Origin: RUG13409 sp045616985
GTDB taxonomy: Bacteria; Bacillota; Clostridia; Peptostreptococcales; Anaerovoracaceae
Assembly: GCA_045616985.1 (NCBI GenBank)
Contig: JAZLHU010000029.1
Span: 1 to 28,511, forward strand
Length of the DNA: 28,511 bases
Direction of reading: 5' to 3'
In this document: positions 1 to 8,117 of the stretch, piece after piece
Position numbering within the stretch: position 1 is the first letter of the stretch
Layout: every line of letters begins with the position of its first letter
Translations under genes and position numbers: made by a program
Notes under the pieces: generated by a model
What the model was told of the DNA's origin: nothing
Database searches by the model: none
What the model saw: only the letters and a program-made list of their open reading frames with translations

Positions 1-144
1 GTTCGTCAGGCTACGATTTTGCTATTGCTTCTTCTCGCCCACACCTCGCGATGTGAGCCTTGCAAGTCGCTATGAGGTTCGTCGGCAACTACGCCCCTTG
101 TGGACTTTCACCACAGACTGACGGCATGCCCGTCATACATCCAG
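1..144 (+). other. Hairpin-rich non-coding element, cut by the window edge
   Basis: I see no convincing protein here. One plus-strand frame is open from position 2 to the TGA at 119-121, but its composition (rich in Arg, Cys, Phe and Leu) does not look like a real protein and no start is visible. The stretch is richer in G+C than the following 500 bases and can form several small hairpins: GTGG/CCAC around 110-124, and TGACGG/CCGTCA near 119-135 with loop CATGC. It runs directly into a strong terminator at 145-184, so it is probably the 3' part of a transcript that starts outside the window: a structured RNA, the end of a mobile element, or an untranslated tail. I could not assign it to a known RNA family. 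Confidence 0.35.
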
Positions 145-184
145 AAAAGGCAGCAGATTTTGATATAAAGTCTGCTGCCTTTTT
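145..184 (+). terminator. Rho-independent terminator
   Basis: The arms AAAAGGCAGCAGA (145-157) and TCTGCTGCCTTTT (171-183) pair perfectly over 13 bp around a 13-nt loop, and the 3' arm runs into a T-tract. This is a classical intrinsic terminator for transcription entering from the left edge. No gene ending just before it is visible, which supports an RNA-only or partly cut upstream unit. Confidence 0.85.
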
Positions 185-568
185 CTATGCTATGAACTGA
201 CGAAGTGCATAAAATATTTCTGAACGAACTTTTATTCTTTATCTCAACGATTTAATGCATTCATGCCGGTATGCTTTTACTACAGAATGCAGCAATATCA
301 AACGATTTGTCGTAATCTCAAATCATCTTAGCCCATTATGCGGTGGCAATCTGCACCAATTACGACAGAATGCCTGTAATTTAACGACTCTGTAGTAAAA
401 TTTGAATTTTCTTACTACAGAAATGCGTGTTTAAGTGCATACTGTAGTAAAACGGCAAAAATACATACACAGACGGGTCAACTTATATACTCTTTTACTA
501 CAATATCGAATTTATTAACGACTATTGTAGTAAAAGAAAAGCTTATAAGTGCAACTGTTATCATAAAT
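185..568. other. Gene-free AT-rich interval with repeat cluster
   Basis: There is no supportable coding region. The interval is filled by the TTTTACTACAG-type repeats (275-537) and one further inverted pair, TGTCGTAAT (308-316) and ATTACGACA (359-367). The word AAGTGCA also recurs three times, near 205, 434 and 547. A weak minus-strand frame over 478-681 overlaps the repeats and the terminator hairpin at 569-601, so it is not a credible gene. Confidence 0.6.
275..537. repeat. Cluster of six TTTTACTACAG-like motifs in alternating orientation
   Basis: Copies in the TTTTACTACAG sense lie at 275-286, 412-421 (TTACTACAGA, one end lost) and 493-502. Copies in the opposite sense (CTGTAGTAAAA) lie at 389-400, 442-452 and 527-534. 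They fall into three inverted pairs. The last pair is a perfect 15-bp inverted repeat (491-505 and 523-537, 17-nt spacer), and the middle pair has about 10-bp arms around a 20-nt spacer. Two right-hand arms share a longer context: TTAACGACTCTGTAGTAAAA at 381-400 recurs almost identically at 514-534. Such an arrangement suits a set of operator sites for a dimeric DNA-binding protein, or the remains of a small hairpin-bearing mobile element. No terminal duplication or transposase is seen. Confidence 0.7.
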
Positions 569-601
569 AATCTCCTTGAGGTAAATATACTCAAGGAGAT
601 T
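569..601 (-). terminator. Probable terminator of the MerR-type gene
   Basis: A perfect 12-bp inverted repeat, AATCTCCTTGAG (569-580) and CTCAAGGAGATT (590-601), has a 9-nt loop and lies about 70 nt past the stop codon at 674. On the minus strand the stem is followed by ATTTATGA, a weak U-tract, so termination may be partial. It could also act as an mRNA 3'-end stabiliser. Confidence 0.5.
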
Positions 602-673
602 ACAATTCCCATTATTTTTACACTAAATTTACACTGTTTTTTACTGCATAACGGAGCATTAAATTCCGATTTA

Positions 674-1465
674 TTACTCAATCGGCAGCTGAACTTCAGT
701 CAGCCATTCTTCCTCGGATTCTTTGTTCCAAATGCCATCAATGTAGCATTCACGGACAAGCCCTGCTGATGTATATCCGTTCTGCTCTGCGTATTTCATC
801 AGAAATGCGTATGCTTCACCGATTTTGTCATAAGCCCCCTTATGATATATACTCAGCACCTTTGCTTTTGGAAGTGTTCTGAATTTGATAAATTCATTTT
901 CTTTCCCAAATGCTGTAACGGCTTCATTGTGCCTGATGTGGATATCTGTTTCTTTATACTCTCCATCGAGATATTCGCAGAATTCATACGGCGGCTCCGC
1001 GCACTTCAGCTCCGGATTCAATTTAAGACACTCTTGTCCGACATACGGAATCCATTGCATACTGTCTGAATAAGTCTTTAACACTGTTTCAGCAGTATAA
1101 ACAATCTTTTCTGGAATTACTTTTTCTGTTACTTGGTATTTCATCTCTTTGTCCTCCAAAATTGAATTGATTATGGAAAGACGAGATTCGATTGACTGTT
1201 TTTCTTTTGTCAGTGATTTAGTTTTTTCCTGCAGGACTTTTTTCACATCAGCACCTGAAAAAATCGCTTTGATTTCTTCAATGGACAGATTAAGCTGCCT
1301 GTATGATTTAATCTTTGCAGCAATTTCAAGCTGCGAGGTTTCATAAAACCTGTAACCACTCCATTCGTCAACAGAGGCAGGTTTAAGAAGGCCTTCTTTT
1401 TCATAAAACCTCAAGGCTTTTACTGTCAGGTGTGATAGTTTTGAAAATTCACTGATTTTAAGCAT
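674..1465 (-). CDS. MerR-family regulator with GyrI-like effector-binding domain
   Basis: This 263-residue protein begins MLKISEFSKLSHLTVKALRFY, the typical MerR winged-helix start (about residues 1-70; RFYEKEGLLKP is the wing and second helix). A linking coiled coil follows (about 75-115), then a C-terminal GyrI/BmrR-type domain (about 120-263) that in this family binds small cationic or hydrophobic ligands. The start at 1465 is chosen because AAAGGAGA sits 9-10 nt upstream, and the residues added by an upstream start are not conserved in the family. In length and layout it resembles BmrR-type activators of multidrug exporters. No exporter is adjacent on its strand, so its target is unknown. 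A promoter with a 19-bp spacer just upstream suggests autoregulation. Confidence 0.88.
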   Translation of the reverse strand: MLKISEFSKLSHLTVKALRFYEKEGLLKPASVDEWSGYRFYETSQLEIAAKIKSYRQLNLSIEEIKAIFSGADVKKVLQEKTKSLTKEKQSIESRLSIINSILEDKEMKYQVTEKVIPEKIVYTAETVLKTYSDSMQWIPYVGQECLKLNPELKCAEPPYEFCEYLDGEYKETDIHIRHNEAVTAFGKENEFIKFRTLPKAKVLSIYHKGAYDKIGEAYAFLMKYAEQNGYTSAGLVRECYIDGIWNKESEEEWLTEVQLPIE

Positions 1466-1493
1466 GATAGCAAATCTCCTTTCCACATCTGAC

Positions 1494-1524
1494 ACTCTAA
1501 TCTGTTCTCTAAGGGATGAGTCAA
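1494..1524 (-). promoter_or_regulatory. Candidate MerR-type promoter (19-bp spacer)
   Basis: On the minus strand, TTGACT (1524-1519) and TAGAGT (1499-1494) are separated by 19 bp. MerR-family activators typically act on promoters with such over-long 19-20 bp spacers, and the site lies just upstream of the merR-type start. The -10 matches consensus at only four of six positions and I see only a short TCTCT/AGAGA dyad, so this is a candidate. Confidence 0.4.
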
Positions 1525-1551
1525 GAGATAATTCAGATTCAACTTACAGCA

Positions 1552-2502
1552 CTATGCCATGCCTGCTGCCGGAAGCTTTTCCGGAGCATCCCATTCTTTA
1601 GCCAGATTTTGTTTATTGGCGATTGCCGTCTTCATCTTGACCGCATTATCTATCATAGCACGTCTTTGCTCGGGAGACAGTTTTACGGAAGGATCCATGC
1701 CGGATACCATCAAAAGCTCTACTGCCATAACGCCCTTTCTGATATCATCACCGAGCGATGCGGCATTTTCTGCGATCTTAAGCTGTTTTTCCGAAAGCCC
1801 GCTGAGCTTTATCAGCTTAGGATTACTCTTTAATATGTGCATCATTTCGCAGGCATATGCAGACATTTCAACCGCAGTATTATCATCCTTTGCTTTTGCA
1901 AAATATTTGCAGCTTTGCTTTAAGCCTTTTGCAAGAAGCTTTGCCATGCGCTCATGCTTTCCGAATCTGTAATCGTGCAATGAATTGCGTGCCTCTTCCA
2001 TACAGTTTTTCCTGATAGCCTTAAGGGAGTCAATGTCAAAGCTTGAATCAAAGTCATCTATCTCTTGTTTATTCATCATTGCCCTGCAGACTTTTTCAAA
2101 TTTTTCATTTGCCGCACAAAGCGATAAAGCTGCAAATGAATTTCTGTCGAGCTTCACATCGCTGAGATCTTCTTCGATCTGCTTTTTTACAGAATCGTCT
2201 CCGTCAAATTCAAAATAATCTCTAAGCTTATTTACAGTGATTTCATAATGCTCGAGCAATTCTTTCTGTCTTTTATACTCAATTGCCAAAGCAAGCAGCT
2301 TTTCCTTTTGCAGCCTTTCAAAAAAGTTATTTCTTATTCTTGCTGCCCGGGCATCATCCAATGCAGCCTTCTTTTTAAACTCCTCCAGCTTATCCAGATA
2401 TGCTGCAGTGAAATAATAGAGTGCCGCTTTTTCCTCTTTCTTTTTTTTCTCCTCTTTGCTTTCTTCAAGAAGAGCTTCCCTTTCATCAATAAGTTCTCTC
2501 AT
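1552..2502 (-). CDS. Hypothetical coiled-coil/helical protein after mfd
   Basis: This 316-residue protein is not one I recognise. The N-terminal third (about 1-110) is highly charged (Glu/Lys-rich) and predicted from composition to be helical or coiled-coil. The remainder looks globular and all-helical, with no signal peptide, no membrane segment and no obvious catalytic motif. The start at 2502 is preferred over an upstream in-frame ATG because AAAGGAGA (2518-2511) sits at the right distance and overlaps the mfd stop codon, which indicates translational coupling to mfd. Many Clostridia carry a secreted PrsA-type foldase after mfd. This protein has no signal sequence and is not that. It is the last gene of the operon before the MerR-type gene. 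Confidence 0.75.
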   Translation of the reverse strand: MRELIDEREALLEESKEEKKKKEEKAALYYFTAAYLDKLEEFKKKAALDDARAARIRNNFFERLQKEKLLALAIEYKRQKELLEHYEITVNKLRDYFEFDGDDSVKKQIEEDLSDVKLDRNSFAALSLCAANEKFEKVCRAMMNKQEIDDFDSSFDIDSLKAIRKNCMEEARNSLHDYRFGKHERMAKLLAKGLKQSCKYFAKAKDDNTAVEMSAYACEMMHILKSNPKLIKLSGLSEKQLKIAENAASLGDDIRKGVMAVELLMVSGMDPSVKLSPEQRRAMIDNAVKMKTAIANKQNLAKEWDAPEKLPAAGMA

Positions 2503-2515
2503 AGCCTTATCTCCT

Positions 2516-5500
2516 TTAAGCTTCCTTAGGATCAAATTTTGAAAGCAGTCTTGCAACCTGCGGCAGAATATTTCCCTGCGCATAAGACAAGGTCAGCCTC
2601 GGCTGTTTTCCGCCGTAAATCGTAACTGCCGGCCCGTAAGTATCCATCAGTTTTGCAAATATCTCCGGGCTCAGAGCATTGTTTTCCTCAAAGAGGAATA
2701 CTATTTTACTGAGCTGCTTTACTATCTTCGAAATACCAAGCCTGCTTGCCTGATTTCTGATCATTGCAACATCCATAAGATTGGTCGCTTCCATCGGAGG
2801 ATCTCCGAATCTGTCCGTGATTTCATCAAAGATTTCGTTCCAATCATCCTTAGTATGGATAGATGCTATTCGCTTATACATATCAAGACGGGTAATTTCA
2901 TCTTGTACATAACGCTCCGGAAGGAAAGCGGATACACCAAGCTCAACACCTGTATCAGCCTCAAGGCTTCTTTCCTCTTCGGATATTCCTTTAAGCTCTG
3001 CAACAGCCTCTTCAACCAATTTACAGTAGAGCTCGTAGCCGATGGAAAGCATGTGTCCCGACTGCTCTATTCCAAGAAGGTTTCCCGCGCCTCTAAGCTC
3101 AAGGTCTCTCATTGCAACCCTAAAGCCGGAGCCAAACTCCGTAAAATCTCTTATGGCGCGAAGCCTTTTTTCGGCAGCTTCGGAAAGCGCCTTATCCTTA
3201 TTATACATCAGATAAGCATAAGCCATACGGTTGCTTCTTCCGACACGGCCTCTGAGCTGATAGAGCTGCGAAAGGCCAAAATTATCGGCATTGATTACAA
3301 TCAAAGTATTAACGTTCGGTATATCAAGTCCGTTTTCAATTATTGTTGTCGTGATAAGAACATCAGCTTTACCTGCCTGAAAATCAAGCATAATATCCTC
3401 AAGATCGCTTTCGTTCATCTGCCCGTGAGCCACAAGAAGCTTTGCCTCAGGAACAAGGGCTGCGATCCTTCTTGCCTCCTGCTGTATGCCTTTTACCCTG
3501 TTATATACAAGGTAGATCTGACCTCCTCTGCCGATCTCTCTTCTGATGGCATCTGCAATAAGCTGATCATCCTGCTCCAAAACATAAGTCTGCACGGGGT
3601 ACCTGTCCAAAGGAGGCTCCTCTATTACGGACATATCCCTTACCCCGATAAGGCTCATGTGGAGCGTTCTCGGAATCGGCGTTGCGGAAAGAGTAAGGAC
3701 GTCAACATTTTCTTTAAGCCGCTTGATTTTTTCCTTGTGCTCAACGCCAAAGCGCTGTTCTTCGTCAACAACCAAAAGACCAAGGTCTTTAAAGCTTACA
3801 TCGCTTGACAAAAGCCTGTGAGTTCCAACTACAAGATCAACGTCACCCTTTGAAAGCTTTTCAACTATCTTGTCCTGCTGAGTGTCAGTTCTAAACCTTG
3901 ACAGCATTTCTATTTCAAAAGGATAGCCCTTAAATCTTTCAATGAAGCTGTGGTAGTGCTGACTCGCAAGAATGGTTGTGGGAACAAGAACTGCAACCTG
4001 TTTCCCCTGCTCCAGGGCTTTAAATATTGCTCTGCATGCAACCTCGGTTTTTCCGTATCCGACATCCCCGCAAAGCAGTCTGTCCATTGCCCTTGGGCTT
4101 TGCATGTCTGCTTTTATTTCTTCCGAGCACTTAAGCTGATCTTCTGTTTCCGTATACGGAAAGGCATCTTCAAATTCCTTCTGCCAGACAGAATCAGGAC
4201 CGTATTCAAACCCCGGAGCGATCTGCCGTTTTGCAGAAGTCTCCAGGAATTCCTTTGCCATATCCATAATGGCTGCTCTGGCCTTGGCCTTTGTTATCTG
4301 CCAATCAGATCCCGAAAGCTTACTGATTTTTGGTGTAACGCCCTCGGAGCCCACATATTTTTGTATGGTCTCCATCTGATCAACGGGAACATACAAAACA
4401 TCTGCACCGGCGTATTGTATCTTTAAATAATCTCTCGTTGAGCCGTCAACGGTAAGTCTTTCAACTCCCGTAAACTGCCCGACACCGTGAGCCTCATGAA
4501 CAATATAGTCATTTATTTCAATGTCGGTAAAGGCTTTGATTTTCTGAGCTTTAGAATGACGCTTCTTTGCTTTTTTAGCGGTTCTGAAAATATCGGATTC
4601 CGAAAGAAGCAACAGCTTTTCTTCAGGATATTCGCATCCGGACGAAAGCGTTCCTTCCTCAAAATCGATCTTTCCCTCCATACCTATTCTTGATGCAAAA
4701 TCCTTAAGGTTTGTATAGCGCTCTGTGCTTGAGCAAACAATAACAACCTTATATCCTGCCGAGACAAAGCGTTTCAGCTCAGCTTCAAGAACATCCATAT
4801 GCCCCGAGAAAAGCGGCGCCTGACGAATTTCAACTTCTTCAAGCCTGTCAAGCCTGTCGGTAAATCTTATCTGCTGCGCAAACGGTGTAAAGTAAAATGT
4901 TCCGTTTTCGGACACAAAGCTGTTTATCCTGCGAAGATCTTCGGGTTCCGGATAGGACTTTCCTTCTTCGGTGACAAGCTCCTGCTCGAAAAAATCCAAA
5001 AGCTCGGCAATTCTGGACGGATCGTCCACAAAAATGCCCTTGGGATTTTTTATATAATTCCAGATAAATTCAGGTTCCTTGTAAAACTGCTCAACATAGT
5101 TTTCAAGATATTGAGGGTTTATTCCGTCATCAATGGCCTTTGCAATTGCGGGAACTTTTTCATCCAGGGTGATAAGCTGCGACGGGAATATATTAACTGC
5201 ATCAAGGTTTTTAACAGACCTTTGCGTTAATGGCTCAAAGCTTCTTAAAGAATCTATTTCTGTATCAAAAAGCTCTATTCTTACAGGATATTCCGAGTTT
5301 GGAGAGAAGACATCAACTATGTCTCCTCTTACGGCAAATTGCCCGCAGGCCTCTACATTAGGCATTCTTTCATAACCCATGGCAGAAAGATGCCTTATTA
5401 TTTCATCGCGTTCAATAAGCTCTCCGATACTTACCGAAAGGCTGTTGGCTGCAAATTCATTTTTCGGCTGAAGCTTTTTTAATGCACCCAGAACCGGCGC

Positions 5501-5773
5501 AACAACGATTGCATTTTCCCCGGACAAAAGTGCCGCTAAAGCAGCCAGATAATCATCCAAATCGTTTCTTGATTTAGCCTCGTACTTAAAGCTTGCAGGA
5601 TCTAAATCAGGAAGAACATAAATCCCGGCATCAGAAAAGAAAGACAGGTCACCCGCAATCCTCAAAGCCCTTTGACTGTTGGTTGTAATGACCAGTCCCT
5701 GACCACCGACGGTCAGACCAGCCACCGTTCTTGCTATCCTGTTTTCACTGATACCCTGAATATTAGTTATCAT
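2516..5773 (-). CDS. mfd: Transcription-repair coupling factor Mfd
   Basis: Mfd removes RNA polymerase stalled at DNA lesions and recruits UvrA for nucleotide excision repair. The 1085-residue product shows the UvrB-like N-terminal region (about 1-330), a CarD-like RNA polymerase interaction domain starting near INDYIVHEAHGVGQF (about 420), and a RecG-like translocase. The translocase has Walker A LLCGDVGYGKTE (about 565), the DEEQ box VVDEEQRFG (about 670), TLSATPIPRTL, and the TRCF C-terminal domain. The start at 5773 is chosen because an upstream ATG would extend about 85 nt into pth with no family-like residues. This start overlaps the end of pth by 11 nt. At 1085 residues it is somewhat shorter than the roughly 1150-1180 usual for the family, the difference lying in the N-terminal part. 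Confidence 0.97.
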   Translation of the reverse strand: MITNIQGISENRIARTVAGLTVGGQGLVITTNSQRALRIAGDLSFFSDAGIYVLPDLDPASFKYEAKSRNDLDDYLAALAALLSGENAIVVAPVLGALKKLQPKNEFAANSLSVSIGELIERDEIIRHLSAMGYERMPNVEACGQFAVRGDIVDVFSPNSEYPVRIELFDTEIDSLRSFEPLTQRSVKNLDAVNIFPSQLITLDEKVPAIAKAIDDGINPQYLENYVEQFYKEPEFIWNYIKNPKGIFVDDPSRIAELLDFFEQELVTEEGKSYPEPEDLRRINSFVSENGTFYFTPFAQQIRFTDRLDRLEEVEIRQAPLFSGHMDVLEAELKRFVSAGYKVVIVCSSTERYTNLKDFASRIGMEGKIDFEEGTLSSGCEYPEEKLLLLSESDIFRTAKKAKKRHSKAQKIKAFTDIEINDYIVHEAHGVGQFTGVERLTVDGSTRDYLKIQYAGADVLYVPVDQMETIQKYVGSEGVTPKISKLSGSDWQITKAKARAAIMDMAKEFLETSAKRQIAPGFEYGPDSVWQKEFEDAFPYTETEDQLKCSEEIKADMQSPRAMDRLLCGDVGYGKTEVACRAIFKALEQGKQVAVLVPTTILASQHYHSFIERFKGYPFEIEMLSRFRTDTQQDKIVEKLSKGDVDLVVGTHRLLSSDVSFKDLGLLVVDEEQRFGVEHKEKIKRLKENVDVLTLSATPIPRTLHMSLIGVRDMSVIEEPPLDRYPVQTYVLEQDDQLIADAIRREIGRGGQIYLVYNRVKGIQQEARRIAALVPEAKLLVAHGQMNESDLEDIMLDFQAGKADVLITTTIIENGLDIPNVNTLIVINADNFGLSQLYQLRGRVGRSNRMAYAYLMYNKDKALSEAAEKRLRAIRDFTEFGSGFRVAMRDLELRGAGNLLGIEQSGHMLSIGYELYCKLVEEAVAELKGISEEERSLEADTGVELGVSAFLPERYVQDEITRLDMYKRIASIHTKDDWNEIFDEITDRFGDPPMEATNLMDVAMIRNQASRLGISKIVKQLSKIVFLFEENNALSPEIFAKLMDTYGPAVTIYGGKQPRLTLSYAQGNILPQVARLLSKFDPKEA

Positions 5774-6335
5774 CTTTTTTTCCGTTGTACTTCCGCTGAG
5801 CCTGCGCAAGACCTTCTGTGATGATAAGCTCAGCTGCATCAGCAGCATTCTTTACCGCATCCCCGATAAGCTTTTCCTCTTCTTCGGACGGAGCAGCCAA
5901 AACATATTTATCCAGAGGAATAATGCCGTTCTTCCCCACGCCGATTCTTATTCTCGGGAATGTATCGGATTGCAGCTGATAGATTACGGATTTCATTCCG
6001 TTATGAGAACCTGCCGAGCCTGCGCCTCTTATTCTGAGCCTTCCGGTATCAAGATCTATGTCATCATATATAACAATGATATGCCCGGGATCAGGCTTAT
6101 AATAGGCCGCGGCTTCCCGTAAGGATTCCCCCGAAAGATTCATAAAGGTTTGCGGCTTTAACAACACAAGCTTTTCGCTGCCGATTCTTCCCTCACCCAA
6201 AAGAGCCTTGAATTTAAGGCTCTTAACGGGAACGCTCAGTCTTTCGGACAGCAGGTCAACGGCACGGAAGCCCATATTGTGCCTGCTCATCTCATATTGT
6301 CTGCCCGGATTGCCCAGGCCGCAAATCAAATACAT
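5763..6335 (-). CDS. pth: Peptidyl-tRNA hydrolase
   Basis: Pth releases tRNA from peptidyl-tRNAs that drop off the ribosome. The 190-residue length is normal. Family motifs are all present: GLGNPG near the start, the catalytic His in SRHNMGF (about residue 19), FMNLSG, the catalytic Asp in YDDIDL (about 92), and GSHNGMKS. The start lies 3 nt after the prs stop codon. I see no good Shine-Dalgarno sequence in front of it, so translation probably depends on coupling to prs. Its own end overlaps the mfd start. Confidence 0.97.
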   Translation of the reverse strand: MYLICGLGNPGRQYEMSRHNMGFRAVDLLSERLSVPVKSLKFKALLGEGRIGSEKLVLLKPQTFMNLSGESLREAAAYYKPDPGHIIVIYDDIDLDTGRLRIRGAGSAGSHNGMKSVIYQLQSDTFPRIRIGVGKNGIIPLDKYVLAAPSEEEEKLIGDAVKNAADAAELIITEGLAQAQRKYNGKKDDN

Positions 6336-6338
6336 CTA

Positions 6339-7289
6339 TCAATCAAAAATACTGGAAAGAGGTTCGTTGTTGAACACTCTGTTCATGGCTTCTGCAAAAA
6401 GCGGAGCTGCGGAAAGAACGGTAAATTTATCAAGCATCTTTTCCTGAGGAATACTGATCGTATTGAGGAATACCATCTCTTCTATTGCAGAGTCTTTTAT
6501 TCTTTGAATTGCCGGTCCGGAAAGTACAGCGTGTGTTGCACATGCTCTTACGGATTTTGCCCCGCGTTCTTTAAGAGCGTTTGCCGCATTGCAGATCGTT
6601 CCTGCCGTATCGACCATATCATCAACGAGGATGCAGTTCTTATCTTCAATATCTCCGATGATGTTCATAATTTCGGAAACGTTTGGCCTTGGTCTTCTCT
6701 TATCAATGATTGCAATCGGTGCATCAAGAGGCTGCGCAAAGTTTCTTGCTCTCGTTACACTGCCATGATCCGGAGAAACAACAACCACGTCATTAAGGCG
6801 CCTGTTTGCAAAATACTTCTGAAGGATAGGGCCTCCCTGAAGGTGATCGACGGGAATAGTAAAGAATCCCTGAATCTGAGAAGCATGAAGATCCATTGTA
6901 ATTACTCTGTCAACGCCTGCAACAGAAATAAGGTCTGCAATAAGTCTTGCCGTGATCGGGTCTCTTGCCTTTGCGGTCCTGTCCTGTCTGCCGTATCCGT
7001 AGTAAGGAACAACAACATTGATCCTTCCTGCGGAAGCTCTTCTCATAGCATCGGCCATAATAAGCATTTCCATAAGGTTGTCGTTTACGGGATCGGACGT
7101 AGACTGAACAATGTAACAATCCTTCCCTCTTACCGATTCGTGAATGTTGACCGCAACTTCACCGTCAGAGAATTTCTTAACTTCTGCTTCTCCGAGGGTT
7201 GTGTTCATACACCTTGCAATTTCTTCTGCCATTGGCCGGTTTCCGTTTCCGCTGAAAACCTTGAAATCTGAATAAACTCCGCTCTTCAT
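6339..7289 (-). CDS. prs: Ribose-phosphate pyrophosphokinase (PRPP synthetase)
   Basis: The enzyme transfers pyrophosphate from ATP to ribose 5-phosphate to make PRPP for purine, pyrimidine, His and Trp synthesis. The 316-residue product has the class I signatures: FSDGEV, the ATP loop RQDRTAKARDPITA, DLHASQIQGFF, and the PRPP-binding loop VDDMVDTAGT (about residue 218). GAGGAGAG precedes the ATG at a good distance. It follows purR by about 20 nt. In many Clostridia glmU and often spoVG lie between purR and prs, but they are absent here. PurR senses PRPP, so the neighbourhood ties synthesis of the signal to its sensor. Confidence 0.98.
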   Translation of the reverse strand: MKSGVYSDFKVFSGNGNRPMAEEIARCMNTTLGEAEVKKFSDGEVAVNIHESVRGKDCYIVQSTSDPVNDNLMEMLIMADAMRRASAGRINVVVPYYGYGRQDRTAKARDPITARLIADLISVAGVDRVITMDLHASQIQGFFTIPVDHLQGGPILQKYFANRRLNDVVVVSPDHGSVTRARNFAQPLDAPIAIIDKRRPRPNVSEIMNIIGDIEDKNCILVDDMVDTAGTICNAANALKERGAKSVRACATHAVLSGPAIQRIKDSAIEEMVFLNTISIPQEKMLDKFTVLSAAPLFAEAMNRVFNNEPLSSIFD

Positions 7290-7310
7290 TTTTCTCTCCT
7301 CATAAATAAC

Positions 7311-8117
7311 TTACATATTTACAATCTCGGGATTGATAATAATATTCATATCATCCTGAGTATCGTCCAGTATAACGATCGGGAAATAATTCCCGATCTT
7401 TTTGTCCTTCGGTTCTTTTACCGTAATCACAACACCTATAGCCGCTGCACTTGCCTCAAACTCCGAAAGCATGTTTTCTATACCCTTTATTGATCCGCCT
7501 CTTCTCATGAAGTCATCAATAATTATTGCCTTTTCGCCCGGTTTGATCGCACGTTTGGAAACACTCATCTTCTGGATTCTGTCCGTCGAGCCGGAGAAGT
7601 AGTTTATTGATATTGTTGATCCGTCGGCAACTCTGGCTTCCCTTCCGACAACTATAAGAGGAAGATTCAAAAGCCTTGCCGTAAGCATTGCAACGCCAAC
7701 GCCCCTCGTTTCAACGGTAATCACAAAATCCGCATCAACGGAAGCAAATTTCTTTGCAAATTCCGCTGCAGCTATCTGAATGTACTTTGGGTCGAACATC
7801 AAATCCGACGTATAAAGAAAACCGTCGCCTATCTTTCTTGATGGTTCTTCCAGGGCAGCTTTTAAGGCTTCAAGATCCGTTCTTGCTCTTTCATTTGAAA
7901 TATACGGAACAAATCTGACACCGCCTTTAGCTCCGGAGGTGGTTTCTATATATCCAAGCCCAAGCCTTTCCACTGAAGACCTCACGATACAGAGGTCTTC
8001 GGATACAGAAGATTTTGCACAGGAAAACATCTCTGCAAATTTCCCGAGAGAAAAATCCTTATTGGGGTTGTCTGTCAGTACTTGTGTTATTGCACAAACT
8101 CTTTCCGTTCTCTTCAC
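7311..8117 (-). CDS. purR: Purine operon repressor PurR (Gram-positive type)
   Basis: This Bacillus-type PurR represses purine genes and is released by PRPP. The 268-residue protein has an N-terminal winged helix (about 1-75, with FAEMFSCAKSSVSEDL as the recognition region) and a phosphoribosyltransferase-like domain with the PRPP loop AIIIDDFMRRGGSI (about 197-210). It starts with GTG: the sequence GTGA both starts purR and contains the TGA stop of murC, a 4-nt overlap typical of coupled translation. The pairing with prs, the source of its inducer, suggests feedback between PRPP supply and purine gene control. Confidence 0.95.
   Translation of the reverse strand: MKRTERVCAITQVLTDNPNKDFSLGKFAEMFSCAKSSVSEDLCIVRSSVERLGLGYIETTSGAKGGVRFVPYISNERARTDLEALKAALEEPSRKIGDGFLYTSDLMFDPKYIQIAAAEFAKKFASVDADFVITVETRGVGVAMLTARLLNLPLIVVGREARVADGSTISINYFSGSTDRIQKMSVSKRAIKPGEKAIIIDDFMRRGGSIKGIENMLSEFEASAAAIGVVITVKEPKDKKIGNYFPIVILDDTQDDMNIIINPEIVNM

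Noticed and set aside
569..601. CRISPR-type or repeat-array interpretation of the left-end hairpins
   Set aside because: Repeat copies alternate in orientation, spacing is irregular and no cas gene is present.
478..681. Small minus-strand frame (67 residues)
   Set aside because: It overlaps the TACTACA repeats and the terminator hairpin, extends past the stop of the MerR-type gene, and has no ribosome binding site.
2855..3808. 317-residue plus-strand frame opposite mfd
   Set aside because: Antisense shadow of the Mfd helicase region, with no SD or family motif.
6279..7271. Long plus-strand frame (330 residues) opposite prs
   Set aside because: It is antisense to a clearly conserved gene. 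Its composition is Cys/Arg/His-rich, and it is a by-product of prs codon use.
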